Shown here: positions 1 to 10,664 of the stretch, in pieces
Layout: the number at the start of each line of letters is the position of its first letter
Position numbering within the stretch: the first letter of the stretch is position 1
Source: Scilla litardierei
Taxonomy: Eukaryota; Streptophyta; Magnoliopsida; Asparagales; Asparagaceae
Length of the DNA: 64,000 nucleotides
Reading direction: 5' to 3'
NCBI GenBank assembly: GCA_030789695.1
Contig: CM061133.1
Location: 97,793,128-97,857,127, forward strand
Program-made: the position numbers and the translations under genes
Notes under the pieces: generated by a model
What the model was told of the DNA's origin: nothing
The model's database searches: none
What the model saw: the letters and a program-made list of their open reading frames with translations, nothing else

Positions 1-277
1 AGTCACTTGCTGTAGTTGTGTACGTTCTTTTGTCACTACTTTAGCCCAGCTGTGGCTTATTGTTTAATTTGGTGTACGAACACTATGTATCTCTGGATGT
101 GGCTTTTCACCTCTTTAATTTAATGAAATGTTTTCTGATTGTTCTGATTCGCAAATGCAAGGACCTCTTCTGTGTTTTTATCACAGACGCTTATTGAACT
201 CGAGCTTCACCGCTCCAGTTCAAGCGGACCGCGTAACGCTCTCGCTTCCGGTGTCTTTTGGGAAGCGGGGCGTTACA
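1..277 (+). repeat. 3' end of the 5' LTR of a Tekay/Del-like Gypsy element (partial)
   Basis: Bases 1-277 match 6110-6386 with one visible difference (c/t in the last 30 bases). Both copies end in GGGCGTTACA, the inverse of TGTAACGCCC that starts the downstream LTR at 3192. This is therefore the end of the 5' LTR, with roughly 2.9 kb lying left of the window. The near identity suggests a recent insertion, although 277 bp is a small sample. Confidence 0.9.
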
Positions 278-3191
278 GGTTTTATTGGTGGCCCATGCAG
301 GTCTTGCAACTGTGAAATTCGGAACAACGAGAACACCTTTCATTAGCCAAAAACATCCAGAATAGTTCATACGCAAAATTACTCGAATGCCTCGTCTCAG
401 CACGATGGGAAACCCAATACTAGGATAGTTAGAAGAGTTAGACGCTCGTGCTCGTTAGTTAGACACCCTTGCCACGACTAAGTATTATCATCTTAAGGTC
501 ACCCTAGCGATTGATCATCCAACTCTGACCATACTGGATTCTTGAGTTTCGTTAGTCACTCGCTTAGATTCATCGAATCTAGGGCCCAACCGAACGTAGC
601 AATCGTTGCCGTGCCAGCCGAACCTGAGACACCTGCAATTGAGTAGACTTCTAGGCGTGAGATATTCCAAATCCATAAGATCCTGACCCTGATCCTCTTT
701 GAACCCTCACCTCGGTTTCCTTATCGCAGTCTAGTTCGTTGTGGAACCTTAGTGCTAAACCTCAGTCGATCCAATAATTATTTCCTTCTGATGTTACCAA
801 TTCCTAATCATTTCACTTCCATGTTAGTGATCGTAGAAAGCCATCGTAGCGTATTCGCGGAGTTACTTCTTAGTCGTACTTACGTTTCAAACTTCGGACC
901 TAATTCTTGTCCTCGATTCACCTAAGATCTTCGGGTCCGCCATCCTGCTGATCCGGGACCTTCTAAAAAGTATTTTCAATATTTTTATTGAATTCTACGC
1001 TAAGTTTAAAACCCTTTCGAAAACTCTTACTTAAGTTCTCTACAATTCAGTCGATTTAAACCCAATATTGATTATGAAACTCTTTTGAGGCGATCTTTAA
1101 CTACTATCTCATAACGATTTCGTCACATACATCTTTCGCTCTTCTATTTCACCTAACTACTCTATTTTTCCTCAGGCAATGAACTTTTAAAAATCTTATT
1201 CCTAAGTCGCTAGTTCCAATGTCACCTCCTTTAATGTATTTCGAAACGGTCATTGATACATACTTTAAAATATTTTCTTAAATTAAATAGGATTTCAAAA
1301 TCCTGTGTGTTAGTTTTATAATCATTGTCTTCAAATATTTTAAGGAAAGAAAATTTTCTGTTTTCTTTTACAAGCCTATTTTCATTTGCAAAACGAGCAC
1401 TACGACACTATGTCCATATTACTCTTCACGTATTATTTGACTGATCACATTTTACGTTTTAATTCCTACCGTATACTCACTATCCTACATAAATTATAAC
1501 GATGTTTTTTTTCCCTCTCATACCACTATCTTCGTAATTATTTAATTATTCTTGGATATTTTGTGCCACCCAACCAAACTACTCGCTTACCCATACCACC
1601 TTCGGAGCCGTCCATCACATCATTAATTCATTACATCTTTCAACTCTGAATTCAACACCATTGATTAATTTTCGCATTGGTGCTTGTGAGTGCTTATGTC
1701 AGCCTTAATGTAAGAATAGTGGGACCATTAGCAGTGATTGTAGTTTTGTTGTTGTGCATGAGTATAGATAGTGGGTGTGGGCCCGTGCGTGTGAATCTCT
1801 ATGTACCACTCAGGTCTACATGTGTTTTCCCTTAATATATTAGTATAGTGTGATGATCTATTATGTTGTGTGTGCATGTACGTACGGTAAATTGTGATAG
1901 GTATGTATTCAGACGATTATAGAGCAGTAAGTGTTATATTTATACTTAGGCGAGCGATTAGCTATATCACTATAGGAATACCTGAGCGTGATTGATTTAG
2001 TTTTGGCTAGTTACTAGGGTATATATATATTATGTGACCTACATGTTAGTATGTTTGACGTGTGCATGTGAATATATGTGTATGTGGTTAGTTATAGGTA
2101 TGTATATATATATGGTATAAATAAGCGTGCTTCATGTATGGTAGGATTATCGTATTACCCCTACGGGGTGATGTGTGAGCATGTGTGTACCAGTAGGTAT
2201 GCATATATGTATGTTTGTGACTACGAAATATGGATGTATGTAATAGTGTACTAGCCCTATGTAAATTACCATGGTTGTGAATACCGGTGTGTGTGTATAT
2301 GACTGTTCTATATAGATATGAGGTAGGCGTGTAGTTGTGTGAGCATGTATATGTGTGTAAAATGAACGTATGTATAAATATTTGAAAGTGCGTGATACAT
2401 GAGTAAGTGTATGCAAATGGATGTATATGGTTTCCTTATGATGTATGACTGGGATAGAGTGACCTTAGTGTCTAAGTCTGCTCACCCATACGTTGGCATA
2501 TTTAAGGGATTCCGAGGACGGATTTGATCCTAAGGTGTGTAGATTACTATGAACCTAGTACTAGGGGTAAAGTTTATATAAATCTGGGTATAGTATAAGG
2601 TATTACATGCATGTATATATGTGTAGTGTTATATATTATAATGCGTATATAATAGTATGCGGTATGTGAAAGTGATTGTACAATTGAAGTGTTAATTGAC
2701 TAAGAATGATTGTATTTCTTATTAGTGATATGTTTCTGTGACATGTAGTATTATATCATTAAAGATTGGGAGTGTATGAGATATATGGTAATATATTGTG
2801 TATTAATAATGATGTGAGTGTGCAAGGTGTTGGCATACTTACATCTAGTAAATTGATGTGGTTGTGTAGTAAGTATTATTATTCGTCGGGTATAATATTG
2901 GTTGCATTATATTGGTGGGTTGATGTTAAACATGTTGTATAAATACGTAATTGGTAACTGGTAACGTGTGTATGTGTATAGTTACTACTAGTAGCATTGG
3001 CGTTGATTAGTATTATCGGTGGTAATACTTTTGGTGTTGACATTAATATTAGAAATACTATTTGGGTATGGCATGAAGGTTATTTATCGTGTGTATACAT
3101 TATAAGAGAGATACGAGCGTTACCCTGATATTTTCCCCGTGTCTTAGCCGATAAGATTCCGAGGGCGGAATCGTTTTTAAGGTGGGTAGGA
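278..3191 (+). other. Non-coding internal region of the Tekay/Del-like element
   Basis: No gag, protease, RT or integrase reading frame is visible on either strand over 2.9 kb. Bases 1700-3100 are rich in TG and TA steps. No standard Met-tRNA primer site follows the LTR at 278. The 3' end carries a polypurine tract (3179-3191, AAGGTGGGTAGGA) directly before the LTR. It is preceded by 'ttccgagggcgga', which resembles the end-of-pol/PPT junction of Del/Tekay elements. A diverged second copy of that junction lies at about 2509-2550 (ttccgaggacgga ... aaggtgtgtaga). I interpret this as a large non-autonomous derivative. Confidence 0.75.
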
Positions 3192-3308
3192 TGTAACGCC
3201 CGGTTCTCACCATTACGCTATCCGTATTTTCTCCCGTGTATTTCTTCCCGTATCCGTGGTCCAACATTTCTGTCACCGTACCTGTATCCATTTTTTTGTC
3301 CTTCACGC

Positions 3309-3309
<1 letters not shown>

Positions 3310-3340
<31 letters not shown>

Positions 3341-3342
3341 TT
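3310..3342. repeat. ATT microsatellite
   Basis: About eleven uninterrupted ATT triplets within the U3 part of the LTR. Confidence 0.95.
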
Positions 3343-4037
3343 AGCAACTCTTCTTATAGTTAATTTAAACTTTCGAATTCAAATGAGAACTCCCCATATT
3401 AAATCCTAATAAAACTCATTAATTCAATGTTTGGTAACTTTCCTAGTTAGACGCAATTAAACCTGTTATTAACTGATTTTATTAGCCCTGATTACTCCCC
3501 TCTATACCAAGTTAATCTTATTATTTTTATATTTCAAACTCCTAGCCTAACCTAATATCAGCCACCCGATTTTGAACCCAACAAATTCCCAGGCCGCACA
3601 CACATGAGAGAGAGAGTGTGTGGGTGTGAGTCTTCTTTATAATTGATAATATCAGTTTTTAAATTCAAAACAACCCTAGCAACTCTACCTATAGCCTACT
3701 CACGTGATGTAGCAGCCCTCCTATAAACAAAATAATACACAGGGTAACTTTTGGTTCTCCAAGCAACAACCTATATGAAACAACCCTAAGCCTAACCCTA
3801 AGGTTAGTTCACGATTGGATCATTCACACCTCACAGCACACATACTTGTGTAGGGCTAAATCAATGTGCATGTATAGAAACCTAGGCCACCCTACTTCTA
3901 TCATAATAATAAAATAACACCTATGCTATAGCCTATAGCAACTGAGCCTTGCACTCACATGTGATGCTCCTTTCGAAATCCCCAGCATACAACCTACATT
4001 AAAACCCCAAGTGCAAACAACCCACAGAGTCACCCTA

Positions 4038-4047
4038 CTATATAAAG
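4038..4047 (+). promoter_or_regulatory. LTR TATA box of the Tekay/Del-like element
   Basis: CTATATAAAG lies about 850 bp into the LTR, which would place the start of R near 4070, just before the C-rich leader. This is a sequence match only; no transcription start can be seen. Confidence 0.6.
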
Positions 4048-4805
4048 ATTATAACCCTAGGATAAAACCCTAGAGACTAAAGAGCAGCCGCCCCAACTCG
4101 TGCCTTCTTCCCCTCGAGCCCCTCAACGCCGGCAGTCGCCTCCCAACCACGCAAACGCCGCAGCTAGCCCTCCAAATGCCGACCACCGATCGGACCTCTT
4201 CGTAAAGCCGCAGACTCCCCAGCCCCCACGCCTTGAATCGCTCGCGTGCGACTCTTCTCCTCCTCCTCCTCTGACGGAGCAACCCAGTTCTTCCCTCACC
4301 CTCGCAACACTCGTGAACCCGAGGCCCCCTCCGTGCGAGCTCCTCTCCCCGCGGCCCACTGACGCCTGAGCCCTCCTCGCTGCTGCCACGCTCAGATCCG
4401 GCCTGCCATCACTCCGACAGCCACCCACCGGCCAGATCTCCGAGCTCCGGCCTCCCCCGTGACCGAGCTCCTCTCGCGTGGCCTCTCCGGCGAGCCCAGC
4501 CGCTGACCGGAGCTGCTGCACTCTCACCGTGACCACCATCGCGGACCCGAGCTCCCCCAGCGTTTCGACACAGCCCCGGCACCCCATCTCCACCTCGCTA
4601 TCTCCAGCAACACCGCCACGGCCATCGACCCTGCTCTGTCGCTTGCTCCCCCAACCCACACACACGTAAGTACCTTCATGCGTGCATGAGTGAATAGTAG
4701 ACATGTAATACAATATTTACTTTAGCCTTAAGTTTAAATAATGTATACATTAGCTATGTTTTTAAGTGCTCTCTGACACTACAGTGGGACATAATGAATG
4801 AGTTA

Positions 4806-4806
<1 letters not shown>

Positions 4807-4864
<58 letters not shown>
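4807..4864. repeat. TA dinucleotide microsatellite
   Basis: Close to 29 consecutive TA dinucleotides inside the LTR, downstream of the putative splice donor. Confidence 0.97.
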
Positions 4865-4869
<5 letters not shown>

Positions 4870-6386
4870 CTATTATCATTTGTGTAGCTATAATATAGGT
4901 TACTGTCACATCTTGCGATTTATAAATAAACGTTAGCTGTAATGTGTGTAGCATGTCAGCTTTTACTTTATAACTTAGTACATGTATATCTATTGAATTT
5001 GTGTGAATAAGGTTAGATGGTATACATATTTAGGTTTATAATGGATTCCTTAAGCTTGATGTCGCGTATCCGTTGGCACAAATATATCACGCACCTTGTA
5101 CGTCAGCTCGGATACCCAACTCGCGTCACTACAGGTAAGTGTGCAATTAAATATGAATTTTTGAAGTTGATGAATAATTGCGTCTTTTTACTTTAATGTG
5201 TGTATCTTGCAAAACGTACTTATAATGCCGCATGAAAATGTCTTTATAATGTTCTAGACCGAAATGTGACACTTTGACATATTACCCGACGAGAATCAAA
5301 TTTTAAAACATTGGCGAAGTAAATCGTTTACTGTAAATTGTTCATTAAACCAACCTGTTTGACATCCCTTGTATTTATTGTAAATGTTGTGAAACAAGAA
5401 CATTAACAACATCTAAGTCATGTACATCTTACTTGAGAGTGGCATCGTGAAATCGTGCGCCTCAAAGGCGAACTCGTGATATCGTGATGTCGTGTGAGTC
5501 GACTAAGCCGGCTCGTGTTCCGGCAAAACTTTGGGGTGGGGTTAGGGTTGAGCGGCCACTGGGCGTATGAAAGGTACTCTCCTCAAGAGCACCACCCGAC
5601 GCGGTGGGTTAGTGTCAATCACGGTAAGCCCCCGTGAGAGGAACGACCTTCTCATCACGACCTAAAGGCGAGAACCCTAGATTAGATGAGAATTATTGAC
5701 ATGGACATTGCAACGCTAACTTGGACATCTTGAAATTGAAATGCTAACAAACTCAGTGAAATCTTAACTTTGATCTTGCAACTGTTTAGAACTGCATGTT
5801 AGGGATGTTGTTTCCGTTTCTATATATTTGTTAACGTTAAATTGTTGCAGTCACTTTTCTTAAAATATTGATGCTTCTAAAATTCATATATTTGTCATAC
5901 ACTTTGCCTTGGGATGCTAACTCTTCTTGCAGACCCCTAGCTGACATACATTCATGTTTGTGGATGTATGTCAGATTCAGCGCTTGAGTACCCGGAGGAC
6001 GCATACGAGACGCCAGACTTAGAGAGTCAGGAATTCGCACCTGACGCAGTGCCCCTTCCAGCTGAGGACTATAGGACCCCTCTACCACTAGTTTTCTTAG
6101 TTTACTTTCAGTCACTTGCTGTAGTTGTGTACGTTCTTTTGTCACTACTTTAGCCCAGCTGTGGCTTATTGTTTAATTTGGTGTACGAACACTATGTATC
6201 TCTGGATGTGGCTTTTCACCTCTTTAATTTAATGAAATGTTTTCTGATTGTTCTGATTCGCAAATGCAAGGACCTCTTCTGTGTTTTTATCACAGACGCT
6301 TATTGAACTCGAGCTTCACCGCTCCAGTTCAAGCGGACCGCGTAACGCTCTCGCTTCTGGTGTCTTTTGGGAAGCGGGGCGTTACA

Positions 6387-6608
6387 AGAGGCAAGATCTT
6401 TGGTCTTGGGCTTAGGCTTGTGCTTGGGTTGACCTCTAGGCTTGGCGGTCATCGTCCTCTTCTTCTTGAGAGGAGGTGTAGACGATGAAGGTTGGGTGGT
6501 CTTGGCTCGACGTTTCAGAGTGGTTGGATGCTCGGGATCCGAAGGGTTTTGATCTACGGTCATCGGCGAGGGGCTAGATGGAGTGATCGGGATACGTGTT
6601 CTTGCCAT
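6387..6608 (-). pseudogene. SIRE-type accessory ORF, N-terminal fragment
   Basis: The frame starts at an ATG at 6608-6606 with MARTRIPITPSSPSP and runs about 74 residues before the Tekay-like LTR terminates it at 6387. The fragment is rich in Ser/Pro/Lys, with a basic cluster (PPLKKKRTMTAKPRGQPKHK) that could act as a nuclear localisation signal. There is no signal peptide or membrane segment in this part. Its place after RNase H and before the 3' LTR is that of the additional (sometimes called env-like) ORF of SIRE elements. An in-frame ATG upstream at 6641 would add a short hydrophobic leader; I prefer 6608 because of its resemblance to other MART-type starts, but that choice is uncertain. 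Its function is unknown. Confidence 0.55.
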
Positions 6609-6944
6609 AGTCGAAGCAAGACACGGCACAAGGAAGATCAAAAGTAAGCCCTAGCCGAAAAAGAATTAAACCCTAGAAACCCTAGAAACCGAACTAACCC
6701 TAGCACTAGGAATGGAAAACTAACCCTAGAAGGAGAGGAAATCACCTATAAGGAGTGGCCGACGGTGGATATCGACGGAGATGGCCGGAAAACGGTCGGA
6801 GATCGATCGGAAGTCGAAGGGTCTTGAGGGAGGTCGGGGGGTTTCGAGCTGGAGATAGAAAAGACAACCGACTAAAATGAGAATTAACCGGTTAGATCGA
6901 GTATAAGTCGGTCGAAAACGCAAAAGACCAAACAGTCCCTGGCA

Positions 6945-7250
6945 CAACTAGTCGGTCACAGTTCAAGCACTGACCGACTAGATCACGATCTAGTCGGTCG
7001 GTCAATGAGCTTGAACCGACTAGTTGTAAACAGTGGTTGAATCCAAGTTTAACTGACAAGAATTAGTCGGTCTGCGTTCATTTACTGACCGACTAGATCT
7101 CAATCTAGTCGGTCGATCACTGAACATGAACCGACTAAAGAGTTAAAATGGAGAGGAAACTCAAAAAGCTTAAGTTAGTCGGTCTAAGTTCTTCTACTAA
7201 CTGACTAGATGAGCATCTAGTCAGTTGGTGGTTGAACTGAAACCGACTAA
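6945..7250 (-). repeat. Internal palindrome array of the SIRE-like element
   Basis: Three units of about 113-115 bp start near 6947, 7062 and 7173. Each is built of AGTCGGTC / GACCGACT inverted pairs, for example GACCGACTAGATC followed by GATCTAGTCGGTC. The units match those in the LTR of the same element (13735-14398) but lie between RNase H and the accessory ORF. No strong TATA box is visible between this array and the ORF start at 6608. Confidence 0.85.
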
Positions 7251-7493
7251 AAGAGTCCAAAAAGTGATAATCAAGTTCTCTCCTCAATACGCTTGGACGA
7301 TATATCGCAAAACTCTCAATAATTATCTAAACTACCCCATTAAACATCGAAATCTTAAATACGACATTCAAAACATGAATTCGAGCAAAAATTCAAAATA
7401 TCACATAAATTCCCGAAAAATCCAATAAGTCTAGCATGAACGAAATATTTCGAAATATAATAGCATGCAAGATTATTGAATGAAACATGAATC

Positions 7494-10400
7494 CTATATC
7501 TCGGATTCACCCATAATCCCCAATTCTCGACGCAACCGCACAAATGAGTCCTCCTTTAGGGGTTTCGTGAAAATATCGGCGATTTGCTTTTGGGTTTCAA
7601 CGTACACTAAAATGATGTCCTTTTTAGCAACATGATCATCTAAAAAGTGGTGTCGGACATCTATGTGTTTCGAACGGGAATGGTGTACCGGGTTCTTGGA
7701 AAGACATATTGCACTTTGGTTGTCAACCATGATAGGGCAAGTATCACAATTTATACCAAAGTCTTTAAGTGTGTGTCTCATCCAAAGAACTTGAGCACAC
7801 GCGGCACCGGCGGCAATATATTCCGCCTCGGTGGTTGAAAGTGATACGGAATTTTGCTTCTTGGAAAACCAAGAGACAAGAGAATTTCCTATAAAATGGC
7901 AAGTGCCACTAGTACTCTTCCTGTCGGATTTGCATCCCGCATAATCGGCATCACTATATGAGATTAACTCATACGTGCTAGATTTTGGATAAAGTAATCC
8001 AAAATCAAGTGTATAACTTAGATAACGGAAAATACGTTTTACCGCTACTAAGTGAGACTCCTTAGGTTGAGACTGATAACGAGCACATACGCATACGACA
8101 AACATAATATCGGGCCTACTTACGGTAAGATAAAAGCAAACTACCTATCATACCTCGATATAGACGAATGTCTACATCCTTACCGCCCGTATCCTTGTCA
8201 AGATGCGTAGTCGTGCTCATTGGAGTCTTTTTCCCGGAAGCACTCTCCATTCCAAATCGCTTTAGCAACTCCACCGTATACTTTGTTTGGTGGATGAAGA
8301 TTGCATCGTCCATTTGGCGAATTTGGTGACCTAAGAAATATTTGAGCTCACCCATGTGGCTCATCTCAAATTGTTCCTTCATAACATTAGAAAACTCTTC
8401 GCAAAGAGCAAAGTTAGTAGCACCGAAAATGATATCATCAACATAAATTTGAACTAAAATTATATCATTATTCGAATGCTTAACAAAAAGTGTAGAATCG
8501 GCTTCTCCCATTTTAAAATTCAAATCCAAAAGAAAATTCTTTAGGCGATCATACCAAGCTCGAGGAGCTTGTCTTAAGCCGTAAAGCGCTTTCTTTAGTT
8601 TAAAAACATGATTTGGAAATTTTTCATTTATGAAGCCCGGAGGTTGAGAAACGTAAACTTCCTCAACGACATCGCCGTTTAAAAATGCACTTTTAACATC
8701 CATTTGAAATAATTTAAAATCCTTATGGCATGCAAAAGACAATAATAATCTAATTGATTCTAATCTAGCTACCGGAGCGAAGGATTCTTCGAAATCAATA
8801 TCTTCCTCTTGTCGATAGCCTTGAGCAACTAACCGAGCTTTGTTCCGGACGACGACTTGGTTTTCGTCGGTTTTGTTCTTGAAGATCCACTTTGTCCCTA
8901 TGACGGTGTGGTTCTTCGATGGCAATGGAACAAGCTCCCAAACTTCATTCCTCTCGAATTGAATGAGCTCCTCCTCCATGGCTAAGATCCAAGCTCTATC
9001 TTCGCATGCTTCATTAACATTCTTTGGCTCTATCGAGGAGGCAAAGGCACAATGAGCGAAGTAGTTCACTTGCGATCTCGTCTTGACACTATCATAGATA
9101 TTGCCAATGACTTGCTCATGAGGATGGTCACGAACGGTATGAAGCCGTTTGGGAATACCTTGGTCACTAGGAACATTCTCAACAACTTCATTAGTTGGGT
9201 TAGTCTCAATAGAATCAATAGAATTATTAGACTTAGAATTATCAAACGAATCACATAAAACATCCATAGAATCATTATCATTTGAAATTCTAGTTGGAAC
9301 AAATCCTTCATTAAAAGAGACATGAAGCGACTCCTCGATCGTTGAGGTTCGTTTGTTGAATATCCGGTACGCTTTGCTACGTGAAGAATATCCAACAAAA
9401 ATCCCCTCATCGGATCTTGGATCGAATTTGTCCAAACTACCATACGTGTTCTTAATAAAACATTTCGAACCAAAAACACGAATATGTTTAACTTGAGGCA
9501 ACCTACCAAACAACAATTCATAACAAGTTTGTTTAGTGCCGGGCCTCAAAAGTATTCTATTAAACACATAGCAAGCGGTGTGTACCGCTTCCGCCCAAAA
9601 TTGATGGCCAAGTTGGCTATCATCAAGCATAGTGCGAGCACACTCCACTAGCATCCTATTCTTTCTCTTAACTACACCATTTTGAGGAGGTGCACGAGGG
9701 AAAGAGAAGGTGTGTGTAATACCAACTTCATCACAAAATGTCTCAAAAGACTCATTCTCAAATTCACCTCCATGATCACTACGAATAGTGACAATGGTGG
9801 TTCCTAAGAGATTTTGTACTTTCTTAACAAAAATTGTGAAGTTTTCAAAAGCTTCATTTTTATTACATAATGAAAATACCCATGTAAATCTCGAATAATC
9901 ATCTACGATGACAAGTCCATATCTTGCATTTCCTAAGGAAGCAACTCTAGTTGGCCCAAATAAGTCTAGATGTAATAGCTCTAGTGGCCGTTTAGTAGAA
10001 ATGCTTTTCTTAGGTTTAAATGAAGATTTAGGAAGCTTGCCACGTTGACAACAATCACAAAAACTTTTCTTTTCAAAAACAAGCTTAGGAAAACCTTTAA
10101 TGGAATTTAATTTTGAAAGCTTATAAAGTGTTCCAAAGTTCACATGTCCAAAGCGTCGATGCCATAAGTGTTGTTCACTTGTGTTGGCAACGAGACATTG
10201 TTCATAAGACTTAGGAAGATCCAAAATATAAATATCTTTATGATGAGTGCCGGAAAATAATACTTTATCATTATCTTTTCTTAAAATATGACACAATCCT
10301 TTCGCAAAGCTAACTTTGTAACCTTTGTCACAAAGTTGGCTTATTGAAATAAGATTATGATTTAAGCCATTAACAAGATAAACATCACTAATTAAGGGTT

Positions 10401-10602
10401 TAGATGGGTTACCCAGTTTACCAACACCTATAATGGTTCCGCTCTCGTTGCCTCCAAATACGACGCGGTTTCCATTTACGATGGGAACCACTCCGGAGAG
10501 CAAACTAGCGTCACCCGTCATGTGTTTTGAACACCCGCTATCGAGTATCCAATTTCCCTTGGAGCTAAATTTAAATTTGTTGCTCCTTTTCTTTTTCTTT
10601 TC
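7494..10602 (-). pseudogene. SIRE-like Copia pol (protease, integrase, RT, RNase H), disrupted
   Basis: The frame opens near 10602. It shows the protease motif [14 protein letters not shown] just upstream of the first Met (10521), then the GAG-pre-integrase zinc region (H-H-CDCC). The integrase core has HLDLFGP and [13 protein letters not shown] carries an intact YVDD (8434-8445), and RNase H has SYSDADYAGCKSDRKSTSG and STTEAEYIAA. Two defects are clear. The third integrase catalytic residue is lost: the usual NGVVERKNR reads NGVVKRKNR, codon at 9667-9669, a single GAG to AAG change. A one-base expansion of a T run (about 8131-8134) shifts the frame between RT and RNase H. Together about 1,030 codons remain, which is normal for SIRE pol. 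It would make the enzymes for reverse transcription and integration in virus-like particles; this copy cannot. Confidence 0.93.
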
Positions 10603-10664
10603 CTTGAGTACCTAAAGATAGAGAATTTCATATCATGGTACCCAAGGTCATTGGGTCCAAAAGA

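Larger units (their letters stand above)
3192..6386 (+). repeat. Complete 3' LTR of the Tekay/Del-like Gypsy element (3,195 bp)
   Basis: The LTR is bounded by the perfect 10-bp inverted termini TGTAACGCCC and GGGCGTTACA. A PPT precedes it and it interrupts the SIRE accessory ORF at 6387. A TATA box lies at 4038-4047, followed by a C-rich stretch at 4080-4640 and a consensus splice-donor-like GTAAGT at 4666-4671; a second one (CAGGTAAGT) is near 5133. Short open frames here (4100-4369, proline-rich; 5968-6153, acidic) look like leader sequence and are not called as genes. The LTR also contains the microsatellites at 3310-3342 and 4807-4864. The length and termini fit Tekay/Del LTRs; the clade is inferred, because no pol is present. 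Confidence 0.88.

Noticed and set aside
278..300. Primer-binding site in ATTGGTGGCCCATG after the first LTR
   Set aside because: It shares only a few bases with the Met-tRNA site TGGTATCAGAGCC and matches no other tRNA end I can recall.
2147..2416. 89-codon frame rich in His/Thr/Tyr on the - strand
   Set aside because: It arises from the TGTA/TATG-rich low-complexity stretch of the Tekay internal region; no domain.
4100..4713. Proline-rich open frames on both strands in the Tekay-type LTR
   Set aside because: The stretch is C-rich with few stops, lies in the LTR leader, and shows no recognisable domain; it is described under the LTR instead.
3192..6386. Solo LTR instead of the 3' LTR of an element
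   Set aside because: A polypurine tract directly precedes it, the flanks (TAGGA and AGAGG) are not a target duplication, and a second LTR end lies at 1-277.
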